Source: Stentor roeselii (Eukaryota; Ciliophora; Heterotrichea; Heterotrichida; Stentoridae). Taken from it: 64,000 nucleotides of DNA. The notes beneath the pieces are model-generated. The model was given only the letters and a program-made list of their open reading frames with translations, was not told the origin of the DNA and made no database searches. The stretch is from positions 148,714 to 212,713 of the forward strand of contig RSEH01000028.1 of NCBI GenBank assembly GCA_006503475.1. Direction: 5' to 3'. The position numbers and the translations under genes were made by a program. Of the stretch, positions 48,933 to 57,547 are shown one piece after another; position 1 is the first letter of the stretch, and the number at the start of each line of letters is the position of its first letter.

Positions 48933-50264
48933 TTAGCTAATGTTAACTAATTTAATTGATCTTTCAATGGTGTCCAATTTGTATAATCTTCCCTCTTGAG
49001 TAATAAAAAATATAAAGTTACCCCTTCTAAATCCTGAATAATTCGCCAAGCATTTACTAGAATCATTGAATCTTCCATAATTAATCAAACTATCATCTTT
49101 CAATTCATAAAAGCTATCACCCATTGAAATAAGCCAATTATCAAAAAGATACCTAAATGTTCCATTTTGAAAAACAATTGCATTAGTAAATTGATTTGTG
49201 GAGTGATTAAATTTATAAATATATGATGTACAATAACCAGTAACATAAATATTATCTCGAATTAATGATGCAGATATAAATGAGCATTTTTCAGGTAAAT
49301 TTGTGATTTTTGTCAGTAATTTCTTTTTTATATCGAATTTAAAAGTTATCTGATTACAAGAAAACATAAATATTAAATCACTATACAAAACTATACCACC
49401 TTCTGAAATAGGCACATCAGGTTTATAAAGAGTTTTGATTGAGTTTTTATTGAAATCTATCTTCTGGAAGTATAAATTCTTATCAATTATTTTTTTAACA
49501 GGTATCCTAGTTTTCGATAAGTTTTTTGAGGTTGATATTGCAAAGTAAATATTTTTTTTCAGTTGAATAGTAGATATTATGTAACTTTGGACAATATCTG
49601 AACTAAATTTTTTTGATTCCCATTTAAATGTCATTGTATCAATGCAGGATAAAACAGTCTCATTATAATTACCTTGAGAAACAAAACTAATAGTCGAAAA
49701 ACCTTGTGATCTCTGATTATAATTGTCAAACAATTCTTGATTATTGTTCGAATAGAAAACAAAGTCATCAGTCATTCTTTTATTCATCAAACGCTTTAAA
49801 TGATTTTCAAACTCTTGCTCGATAAAACTTCTCAGAGCAGAGAAATTGAATTCCACTGAAGAAATCTCCTTAACTTCAATTTTTTTAATAGAACTCAAAT
49901 CTTCAGTGTAAATCGGAGTATCTCTAATAAAGCATCCCATAATCCTCTTCGCTGTCAAGGCTATTTTATCGATTTCTTGTTGAAACTTTTTAGAATTTTC
50001 TAAAACTATTTCAATTAAATTTTTGCAGAACATTTGAGCCTTTTCGAGGATCTTCGGGTAGACTTCAAGGACTTGAACACATTTTTGTTTGATCAAAATT
50101 TCATCAGAATCTTCAAGTCTAGCTAAAAGAGGAGAAATATTGTGATTTTTTTGGATTAGCATGTGATCGCCCATATGTTTTTTGCAGAAGTAAATACCTG
50201 ATTTGCAATCGCATGAAAAAGCTGGATTTTTTAGGCAACCTTTTTTGAAGCAGGTCTTGTTCAT
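48933..50264 (-). CDS. B-box-type zinc finger, coiled-coil and kelch-like propeller protein
   Basis: A 443-residue protein. The N-terminus has a small zinc finger of B-box type (CFKKGCLKNPAFSCDCKSGI then FCKKHMGDH). A helical coiled region follows (about 50-165). The rest (about 190-443) is repeated beta-sheet sequence with FISASLIRDNIYVTGY-like blades, consistent with a kelch-type propeller; blade count cannot be fixed by eye. This domain order resembles TRIM-like proteins without the RING. The partner is unknown. The ATG at 50264 lies just before the finger. A short decayed copy of its propeller lies at about 50690-50905. Confidence 0.82.
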   Translation of the reverse strand: MNKTCFKKGCLKNPAFSCDCKSGIYFCKKHMGDHMLIQKNHNISPLLARLEDSDEILIKQKCVQVLEVYPKILEKAQMFCKNLIEIVLENSKKFQQEIDKIALTAKRIMGCFIRDTPIYTEDLSSIKKIEVKEISSVEFNFSALRSFIEQEFENHLKRLMNKRMTDDFVFYSNNNQELFDNYNQRSQGFSTISFVSQGNYNETVLSCIDTMTFKWESKKFSSDIVQSYIISTIQLKKNIYFAISTSKNLSKTRIPVKKIIDKNLYFQKIDFNKNSIKTLYKPDVPISEGGIVLYSDLIFMFSCNQITFKFDIKKKLLTKITNLPEKCSFISASLIRDNIYVTGYCTSYIYKFNHSTNQFTNAIVFQNGTFRYLFDNWLISMGDSFYELKDDSLINYGRFNDSSKCLANYSGFRRGNFIFFITQEGRLYKLDTIERSIKLVNIS

Positions 50265-50689
50265 ATTTATTTATATAAATGAATTAGATTTATAATAAAG
50301 GAACTTGCCCATGGATTAGATTATTTGTGATTAAATCTTGGGTTTGAATAATTTATGTTTATGAATATTATTGTTTGGAATTTAAGGAATGGAAGAATTA
50401 AATCTTTTGGGGTTATTGTTTTAAGAGATTTGATTAAGCCAGCTTCAATGTATTAAGCTTTACCAGATTAAGATTAAATGCACAATAGATGAATAAGAAT
50501 TATAACTACTATTTTAAATAGTCTAACTAAGGTAATCGTTTCTTCACAGCATGAATTCTGAACAATGTACTAGTTTTGGTTAATAGTATATAATATTGCC
50601 ACTATCAAACTTTGGATAATTAATCAATTTTTAAGTTTATTCATTAAAAATTCTATGATTTATAATTTATCATCTTTTACTTATTAAAA

Positions 50690-50905
50690 ACTATCTTCCA
50701 TAGAAACAAGCCAATTATCGAATAGGTATCTAAATGCATCATTATTAAATCCCGCAGTATATCAACTTTATAAATATAAGGCAAGTGTGCCCAGTTACAT
50801 AAATTGCACCATTAATAATAGATGCAGAAGTACAATAAAAGTTTTGTGGTAACCCTTTTAAGTTTTTTATTGATTTCTTATCTATATCGAATCACTGGGT
50901 TTGCT
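50690..50905 (-). pseudogene. fragment of a B-box/kelch-like propeller gene, paralogue of 48933..50264
   Basis: Minus-strand pieces match the intact neighbour in order: a SASIINGAIYVTGH stretch corresponds to SASLIRDNIYVTGY, and FRYLFDNWL to FRYLFDNWL. At DNA level, aagccaattatcgaataggt (near 50710) corresponds to aagccaattatcaaaaagat (near 49131). The frame shifts several times and only part of the propeller remains. Confidence 0.9.
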
Positions 50906-50919
50906 GAATACCAGTGATA

Positions 50920-51300
50920 TACTTTTAAATATATTGATTCTCTTTTGGCTGATTCGAGTTAAGCTATGAATTCTGAGTCTTTAAGAACCATTTTCATTCC
51001 TTGCCCCGCCACGATCACTGCCTTGATAAGGACTGGATAGCTGATTTTCAAGCTTCTATTGAAGATGGCCAGGGTCCTGGTTTTCTTCTTGGTACCCTGG
51101 AACTATTGGGACCCTGCTGTGATCATCAGCTTTTTGATTCACTTTTAGAGTCCAATAAAGAATTGGTGAAACTGGAGGCCCTATGAACTTTATTGAGTTT
51201 TTTAGGTATGTCTGAGGGTTCTTTGATGTAGTAGGTCTGCACTTTTAAGTGGAGGGATTCACGGTCTGCAGAGATTTTGACGATGGGGTACTGTTGTTTT
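50920..51300 (-). pseudogene. relic of a biotin carboxylase, methylcrotonyl-CoA carboxylase alpha type
   Basis: In shifting minus-strand frames, consecutive pieces match the biotin-carboxylase domain of acyl-CoA carboxylase alpha subunits: SADRESLHLK with TYYIKEPSD, FIGPPVSPI, VPIVPGYQEENQDPGHL, YPVLIKAVIVAGQGMKMVLK, and EFIA-stop-LESAKRES. The order is that of 3-methylcrotonyl-CoA carboxylase, but about 35 residues between the first and second pieces are missing. The Gly-rich ATP-grasp loop is degraded to IVAGQGM, and stops and frame changes lie throughout. A plus-strand frame at 51001-51186 is only the shadow of this relic. Confidence 0.88.
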
Positions 51301-52272
51301 TTTATTTGAAATATTGGAAAATTTTAAAATTTTAGTGAAAGTTTATGGTTTTATTAGAGAATTGGGTTTATTATTTGTTAGGGATTAAAGTATGGAGAAT
51401 TTTTATTAGATGGCATATTTTCTGCATGTTTTTAATACTCGATAGGGTATTTCACCTCTGCTTGCAAGAAGGAGTTTTTTATCAGTCTTCCGGCTTTATT
51501 TTTTTAAGAATTGTTGTGAATCGTTTGGGTGCTGAATAAACTTTAAATTAAAACAATATTGAAGAGTTACATTTCAAAGTGAATGAGGTGTTCAATAAAA
51601 ACATGAATAATAATACCTTTAAAGTGAAATAAACAAATTATTAATTAGAATAGATGAATATCTATTTTGTTAAAAGATAAAATTTTTTAATAAAGTATCT
51701 TATCATGCCTATACAAACATTTTCCCAATAAAGCAATCCTCTACTCAAAAAAATCTTAAAATTTGAGCCATTATATCTTTAAAACGAATAATAATCAATT
51801 TAAATTTTTATTACTTGGTCAAACTTAATACAATTCAATAAAATTTCGAATTTTAGGTAAATCTGAAGTACTTAATTCACGGATAAATAAAATGGCCCTC
51901 TAAAGTCTTCAAGCATTACCAATATAAATAGTTTCTTGAAGTACTCTAAAAATTTAGAAATTTTAAAAAATTCTCGGAATAAATGACAGTGATTCGAGAG
52001 CCCATGCATAAATTACACAATTTTTTTAAATATTTTCGACTATAAGAAATTTAAAAAATAAGCACGTTGATTATTGAAAAAGGATTAGAAAATAGGCTTC
52101 TAATTCACTTTTCCCCAAAATATTCACTTCATTTAAAAGTAATCTCAAAATCAGTATTTGCCTTGAAAATTAAAAATTTATATAATATTCATTTTCTTCA
52201 TGCTAAAAATTAAAAGTATATAACCTATATCAAATATATTATAATCCCAGGCCATTATTAAATGTTTATAAA

Positions 52273-52446
52273 ATGGGATGCGCAGCAATAAGCAATCATT
52301 GCAAAGTACAAAGGTCAACAGCTGTTGAGATCTTCAATGAAGAGCAAGCTAAAAGCATCATAGGGGCAAAAGTGGTGAATTTTAAACACGATGGTCGACC
52401 TGCCAAGCTTTACTATAAACAGCTTTCTGGTTGTACCAAGAAGTAA
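52273..52446 (+). CDS. 57-codon ORF with N-terminal MGC acylation signal
   Basis: Starts at an ATG preceded by A-rich leader sequence and runs 57 codons to TAA at 52444-52446. The product begins MGCAAISNHCKVQRSTAVEI and ends KLYYKQLSGCTKK. Gly2 followed by Cys3 is the classic signal for N-myristoylation plus palmitoylation, which would anchor it to a membrane face. The ORF is clearly richer in G and C than the flanking AT-rich DNA and has balanced amino-acid use, both coding-like. It is intact although all its neighbours are broken genes. The family is not recognised; it could also be the first exon of a lost gene, but no 15-nt intron exits it. Confidence 0.5.
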   Translation: MGCAAISNHCKVQRSTAVEIFNEEQAKSIIGAKVVNFKHDGRPAKLYYKQLSGCTKK

Positions 52447-52689
52447 ATGTAATAAATAACCATCTAATCTCCAAGTTACCGTTCATATGTCAAAGTCTAA
52501 GAACCAAGATTTTACCTAAAAATATGAAAAAACTAAATAGTTTAAGACCATACTAATGGATTTACAAAGATGAAATTATAAAAACAAGTAATTCCCTAAT
52601 AAGTCTCCAACATCTCCAAATGATTAAGCCTAACTTTTCCTTTAGACTAATCCAGAAGCGCTTTGCTCAGACCTTCACAAACAATTTTC

Positions 52690-53495
52690 ACTCTTCAAGA
52701 CTTTCGAGGTCCACCCTTAGGAGTCAAGGGTGTTGAAAGCTGAACGATTATATTAGAGATGATGTTCATTAGGTCTTAATTGAAGAAGAGTCTAATATGC
52801 AAGAGTCTTCATGAACCCTGATTTAATTGAATTGACACATTCGATGAGTTTTCTTTGAGTCGAGTACTTCTCGTCTAAAGTTTGAGAGACGGAAGGTTTA
52901 AACTGATTTCGACCCTTGCTTGTCCAAAAGTCTTTCGCCGGTGAGACTGAACCTGGACTGTTTCTTGCATCACGTCTTTGATCATCTTTTTTCTGCTGAA
53001 GATGTTGTCTTTGAGGCAAAAGGTGAAGAATTGAGAGGCCACTCCTGATATTTGCAAATTTTACTAGAGTTGTTAACCTTGGGACAAATGATGCGATTGG
53101 CTTGAGTTTATATGTCTTGAGGGATGAGACAATTATTTTCAGGTGACTTGATTAAAAAACATCAGGTTCGTAGTTTAGCAGATTTGGTTAAGGATCATCG
53201 CGTCAATCAAACCTTCTTTGAGTGAAAAGACCCTGGGAAAATTTTCAGGTAATCTAAAAGAAACCGAAAGACTGTACTGCCCGACCATCACTGCAATAGG
53301 CCAAACAAAAAGGTCTTGAAAAGTTAACAATCTTTCCCTTATAATCATCTGTAACAGTTCTGCAATTCGTTTAAACAAACAGTTCCCATAAGTTTCTATT
53401 CTTATTCCGTCCAAGAAGTTTTCCCCTTTCCTCGAAATAGAAGGTGTAAAGTTGAACAGTTCATCTGAAATTGGAAGAAATATGAACATCTCTTG
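52690..53495 (-). pseudogene. decayed arrestin-like gene, copy B
   Basis: Minus-strand pieces keep the order of an arrestin. VGQYSLSVSFRLPENFPRVF matches the end of the arrestin N domain. Further on, VEISLNLPSLKL followed after a frame change by LDEKYSTQRKLIECVNSIKS matches the C-domain pieces of copy A (VKINLNLPLEMKRLEDMYST and GNMIECMYFNKISVNF). Stops and shifts lie between them. The longest surviving open piece is 53175-53489. Confidence 0.82.
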
Positions 53496-53778
53496 TAATT
53501 TCTTGTACGTTGAAAGAAGTGTTGTTTCCAGCTAAATGGCTAGATCCCCTAAGCATTTCTAGTTCTCATATTGAATAAATGTTGAGAAAATAAATTACTG
53601 GCTTTTTATTGAGCTATGTCTAGAAACTATTCATTGGAAATATAATGAATGACTCTTTCAGTTAAAATGACAAATAAATATTATAACCTAAGTTAGATCT
53701 AAATAATTGTTGAAAGGTGATTAAATCACTGATTTTTTAAATATAAATTATCTTACTAAATCACTATAAGAATGAAGC

Positions 53779-54811
53779 TTAATCAATTTTGACTTGATCA
53801 TAAACAATAGTGTTACAATCAACAAGCTTCGAAAGTGCAGAAAGACTAATAAGAGTATTCGGAATGATAGTCATTCTCCTTGTAACAGTAGGTCTATCTC
53901 CAAAACACATAAAATTCCCATCAAAATTCACAGAAATTTTATTGAAATACATACATTCAATCATATTCCCACTAGTACTGTACATATCTTCAAGCCTCTT
54001 CATTTCCAACGGAAGATTCAAATTAATTTTCACTCTTGACTCTAAACATTCTCCAGCATTTATTCTTACTGAACTGTTTCTTTAATGATTGTACTTTTCT
54101 CAGTGTGCATTATTGAAGATTTATTTTAAATATCAATTTCTGATAAAGTGAACAAGTAAGTTCTCGGACAGAAAGAACTGACTCTGAATTATCGACTTCC
54201 ACAATAAAACTTGCGACTTGGGAAGGACTGTAAGTGTCTTGAGGATAAAAAACTCTTAACTTGCATGGCCCATATTAAAACAGCACCAGCTTCGAAGACG
54301 TGCTACTCTGTCTACAGAAAGATTTAAACTGGAAAAATCGCATGGGTACCTTAAAAAAATTTTGAATTTACCTTTCAGGATTTCTTTATTTGAGTTGTTT
54401 AGGAGGATTGCTTCGAATTTGTAGGAAATTCTAGCTCTTATAATAAATATGCCGTATTTGAATGAACCTTTCTTCTACTATACCTGGTACTTTAATAGGG
54501 AGGAATAAGCAAATGGTATACTGTAATGTCCAGGTTTCAAGCCATCCTTCCACGAGTAGAGTTCTTTCCTGATTGATAAAACTGGGCACTTTTTCGTAAC
54601 TGTTTTAACTTGAGAAGAAGGTATGTCAGAGTCATCCCCACAAGAGCCTGATTCAGTCCATTGAGCTTTTTCCTCTCCCTTAAAACCTAGCATCAACACA
54701 GGTCGATCCAAAAATTCCTCAATTTTGAGATGGACAATGCCAGTGACTTCCTCACCACAGAAGAAGCAGTTTTTTTCAATCTCGAAAGAGTTCTCCAATC
54801 TTATTTCCCAT
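53779..54811 (-). pseudogene. decayed arrestin-like gene, copy A
   Basis: An ATG at 54811 opens MGNKI; one base later the frame changes and the arrestin N domain continues: CGEEVTGIVHLKIEEFLDRP, then a WTESGS block and PGHYSIPFAYSSL. After another shift, RISYKFEAILLNNSNKEILK follows, then several stops. Last comes the C domain, INAGECLESRVKINLNLPLE, GNMIECMYFNKISVNF and IIPNTLISLSAL, to TAA at 53779-53781. At least three frame changes and several stops make the gene nonfunctional. Arrestin-fold proteins are membrane-trafficking adaptors. Confidence 0.88.
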
Positions 54812-54849
54812 TTTATAACTTAAATACTTTTTATTTAAAGCCATCAGAA

Positions 54850-55990
54850 ACTTTACCCAAAAATGCAACTGATTCACATCAGGAGGCATGTTAGTGAGAG
54901 GCACAACTAAAATCATTTTATTAAATTTCAGGGCTTTCACCACCTAATTTTTCATGCAGAACTGCAGTTCACCTTTCTTAATCTCCATATTTCATTCAGC
55001 AGGACTACCGAAGAGTTAATCACAGCAAAACCTACTGCGAAAAAGTATTTCTTTCTCTTAAATCTTGAAGCCTGCAGCAGTGAGTTACCTTTGAGTCATC
55101 AAAAACAAACGGGTACTTTTTCTTGATTTTTGATGAAGAAATTTTAGAACCATTAAAAATGTTGTTTTGACTGAACTCGACGGTTACCTGAACAAGCCTT
55201 TTGTATAACCAGCGAGACTCTCAGTACTTTGCATCTTTTCTGAAAGAAACATAAAAAATGCGCACCTGATGATTCCGCAATTTTTCCATGATCGGATCGA
55301 GCATCTTATTGACGAGGAGTCACAGGGACTTGTTAAATCTTTGAAGGACTTTTATTGAGTCGACTGTTTAAAAATCCGAACTGCTACAAAAAAACTCAAC
55401 ATGTGGGAATCAGAAACCTTCTTCTGCACTTGTCCTCTGCGAACTCATCATCAGAGCCAGAGGGTGGCTCGGGTTCTTCTTAGAGCAGAAAAGATGAGAG
55501 TTTTGAATGATGGACTTTAAAGAGAAAATCGTCATTTTAAGCAAGGTGTAACTTTTCATCGCTTGACTTGAAATCAAATCAGAGTCGCGAAGGAAGTCAA
55601 GTGCAGGACTGAGGCTTTGTCAGTGTTGAGAAACACAAAAAGCTCAATTTAAATATTCTTCCTTTAGCTTTATCTTCAGAACTTTTTCCCTTCTTCTCGC
55701 CTTCTGTATTTTTCCAGTTCCACTCATGACTGTCTAGACTGATTTCGCGGATTTTCTGTTGTTCGAACTTGTTTTTCTTTTTCTAGGATTTTTTGTATAT
55801 TAATTATATCTGCCGGATTAAGAAGCTGTTCCAGGTGTCTTTCTTGAAGTAGTCTGAAATGACTGCACCTGGTATAATTCAGGGCTTTTCGCAAATGTCG
55901 ACGTTGATTGGTTTTTAGTCCTCGCCTTTGTACTTTTAAACATTTTTCTTCGACTCCATCCATTTTTCTAGTAAAAATTCGTTGTGTCTT
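54850..55990 (-). pseudogene. decayed gene of unknown family
   Basis: Richer in G and C than true spacers here and full of short minus-strand open pieces that change frame. Examples are RKALNYTRCSHFRLLQERHL (55724-55963 frame), ISLDSHEWNWKNTEGEKKGK, MLDPIMEKLRNHQVRIFYVS, RLVQVTVEFSQNNIFNGSKI, and a hydrophobic KKYFFAVGFAVINSSVVLLN. Their order suggests one gene of about 1.1 kb or more broken many times. I could not match it to a family. Confidence 0.65.
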
Positions 55991-56033
55991 CCCAAAAGAT
56001 CTTCATCTCAGTATCTTCTTCATCTTAATTCAT

Positions 56034-57011
56034 TTATATATCGAAGTTTATTTGTGTCAGAGGTCCTAAGCTAGCGTTTATTAAATACAAAGGACGCTCA
56101 TTCGCAAAGTTTCCTGGCCAATACTCGCTTGCATTTACATCTTTAGGTAATAGACCTGCTGATTGGTAGGCTAAGGCGACAAGTTCTGAGCAAAAGACTC
56201 CTTTGCCAACATCAGTTTCCAGTTTCCTAAAAATCTTAAAAAGACTTGCATTAAACTTAGATCCTTGAGTCTCACTAACAAAATTCTTAAAAACCTGATC
56301 AACCTGAAAATGATTCGAAACTTTAAGTTTTCTAAACACGAGTCTCGAGTACAACAAATGCCACTGCCTTTCACAAAACTCAGTCCAAAACAAAAGATTT
56401 ACGCCTGTGACCCGAGTCGCTTCAAGCAAGGCGACATATCCCATATGATTGATAAGAACAGCGACATGGTCATAACTGCTTCGAGTCACAACTCTTTGCG
56501 CCTTGCTTATCAAATTTTTACTTCGAAATAAAAGAACATCACCCGTTTGGCATTGATTTACAAACTCGAAGACTGAAATTTGAGGAAAAAGCCAAAACTT
56601 CGGAATTTTCACTAAAGAGTCGATTTTGTAGATTTTTGATAAAGAACTTGAAGACTCTCTTAAAAGAATGTTGAACCAAGAGTCAACTTCTTCGATTTCT
56701 GTTGATTTGAATACAAAAACTCGCCTTAGACCTACCAGGGATAAAGAAAATGTTGAAGGACTGTTACGGATCAGATCGACTTGCACTTGGTCGAAGTTTA
56801 AACAAGCTGCTGGTTGTTTTATGCTTTTTTTTGTGTAGAAACTGAAAACCTTTTGACGTAAAATGCAGAATTTTGATTGCCAGGTCTTTATTAGTTTCGA
56901 GGTTAGCTTTTCTAACCAACCTGATTTTGTTATTGAGGATTGAGTTTCCTCGGCTAGGGTTTCGAATTTGAATCGCTGCTCGAAATCGAGAATGGATTCA
57001 GAATTTTTCAT
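56034..57011 (-). CDS. PH domain fused to an NlpC/P60-like (permuted papain-fold) hydrolase
   Basis: A 325-residue protein. Residues about 26-119 form a PH domain (GWLEKLTSKLIKTWQSKFCI, ending in the Trp of DSWFNILL). Residues about 150-310 resemble the permuted NlpC/P60 group (YiiX/LRAT-like): TGDVLLFRS, a catalytic-type His in YDHVAVL (H182), an acidic residue in ALLEATR (E197) and the Cys in VFCSELVALAY (C274). This order (His before Cys) is typical of the permuted fold. The PH domain could target the enzyme to phosphoinositide membranes, where it may act on lipids or acyl bonds; this is inference. The gene borders the pseudogene cluster and is itself intact. Confidence 0.85.
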   Translation of the reverse strand: MKNSESILDFEQRFKFETLAEETQSSITKSGWLEKLTSKLIKTWQSKFCILRQKVFSFYTKKSIKQPAACLNFDQVQVDLIRNSPSTFSLSLVGLRRVFVFKSTEIEEVDSWFNILLRESSSSLSKIYKIDSLVKIPKFWLFPQISVFEFVNQCQTGDVLLFRSKNLISKAQRVVTRSSYDHVAVLINHMGYVALLEATRVTGVNLLFWTEFCERQWHLLYSRLVFRKLKVSNHFQVDQVFKNFVSETQGSKFNASLFKIFRKLETDVGKGVFCSELVALAYQSAGLLPKDVNASEYWPGNFANERPLYLINASLGPLTQINFDI

Positions 57012-57547
57012 TTTGATTTATTAGAAGGTTGATTAGTGATTGAATTTTCATAATGGATTTGAATGATATTATAGAGTTGATTTTTTTTGGTTATTTATCG
57101 TAGTGGCTTTATTTTTATTTGGAAAAATTTCATACTGATATCTGATAATATTGATAAATAAGGGAATTAAACTGAATATCTTCTTTAATCTTAGGATTAT
57201 GGGTTGAATATTCAATATAGCTAGATAGGGCTTGGATTTGATGGAAACAAAATCTAATTTCAAAACTTACAATGTGAAGAATCAGGATTCTTTCAAGCTT
57301 TAATATATAGCTACCTTGTTTTATTATACTAAATAAAATCACTAGTTATGAGCTACTTAAATATACTTTTTCATACGTACTCTAGTAGGTATGACCAAGC
57401 CTTAATTTAGATGAGCTTAATTAGTGCTTCAAATATAGAATTAATCGAGGATTTTTTGATCTGATGATAAAAGTTATAATATATTAAATCAATTAATATT
57501 TTGGTTGAAGATAAATTTTACTTGATCATAATTCAATTATCCTAGAA
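57012..57547. other. 536-nt AT-rich divergent intergenic region
   Basis: Between two divergent starts. Very AT-rich, with no coding-like stretch, repeat or RNA gene recognised. It must hold the promoters of the PH-hydrolase and the surface-protein genes. Confidence 0.6.

Larger units (their letters stand above)
50265..56033. other. 5.8-kb gene graveyard between two intact genes
   Basis: No intact gene longer than 57 codons. On the minus strand it holds the remains of a propeller gene (50690-50905), a biotin-carboxylase gene (50920-51300), two arrestin genes (52690-53495 and 53779-54811) and one unknown gene (54850-55990), each described separately. The only intact plus-strand candidate is the small ORF 52273-52446. 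The stretch 51310-52272 is AT-rich and empty. Confidence 0.8.

Noticed and set aside
51001-51186. Plus-strand 61-codon frame rich in Leu and acidic residues
   Set aside because: It has no ATG and is the exact antisense of the biotin-carboxylase relic, whose minus-strand pieces match a known family.
55081-55110. A 17-nt GT...AG stretch that might join two pieces of the unknown relic
   Set aside because: The length differs from the four proven introns and the surrounding frames are broken anyway.
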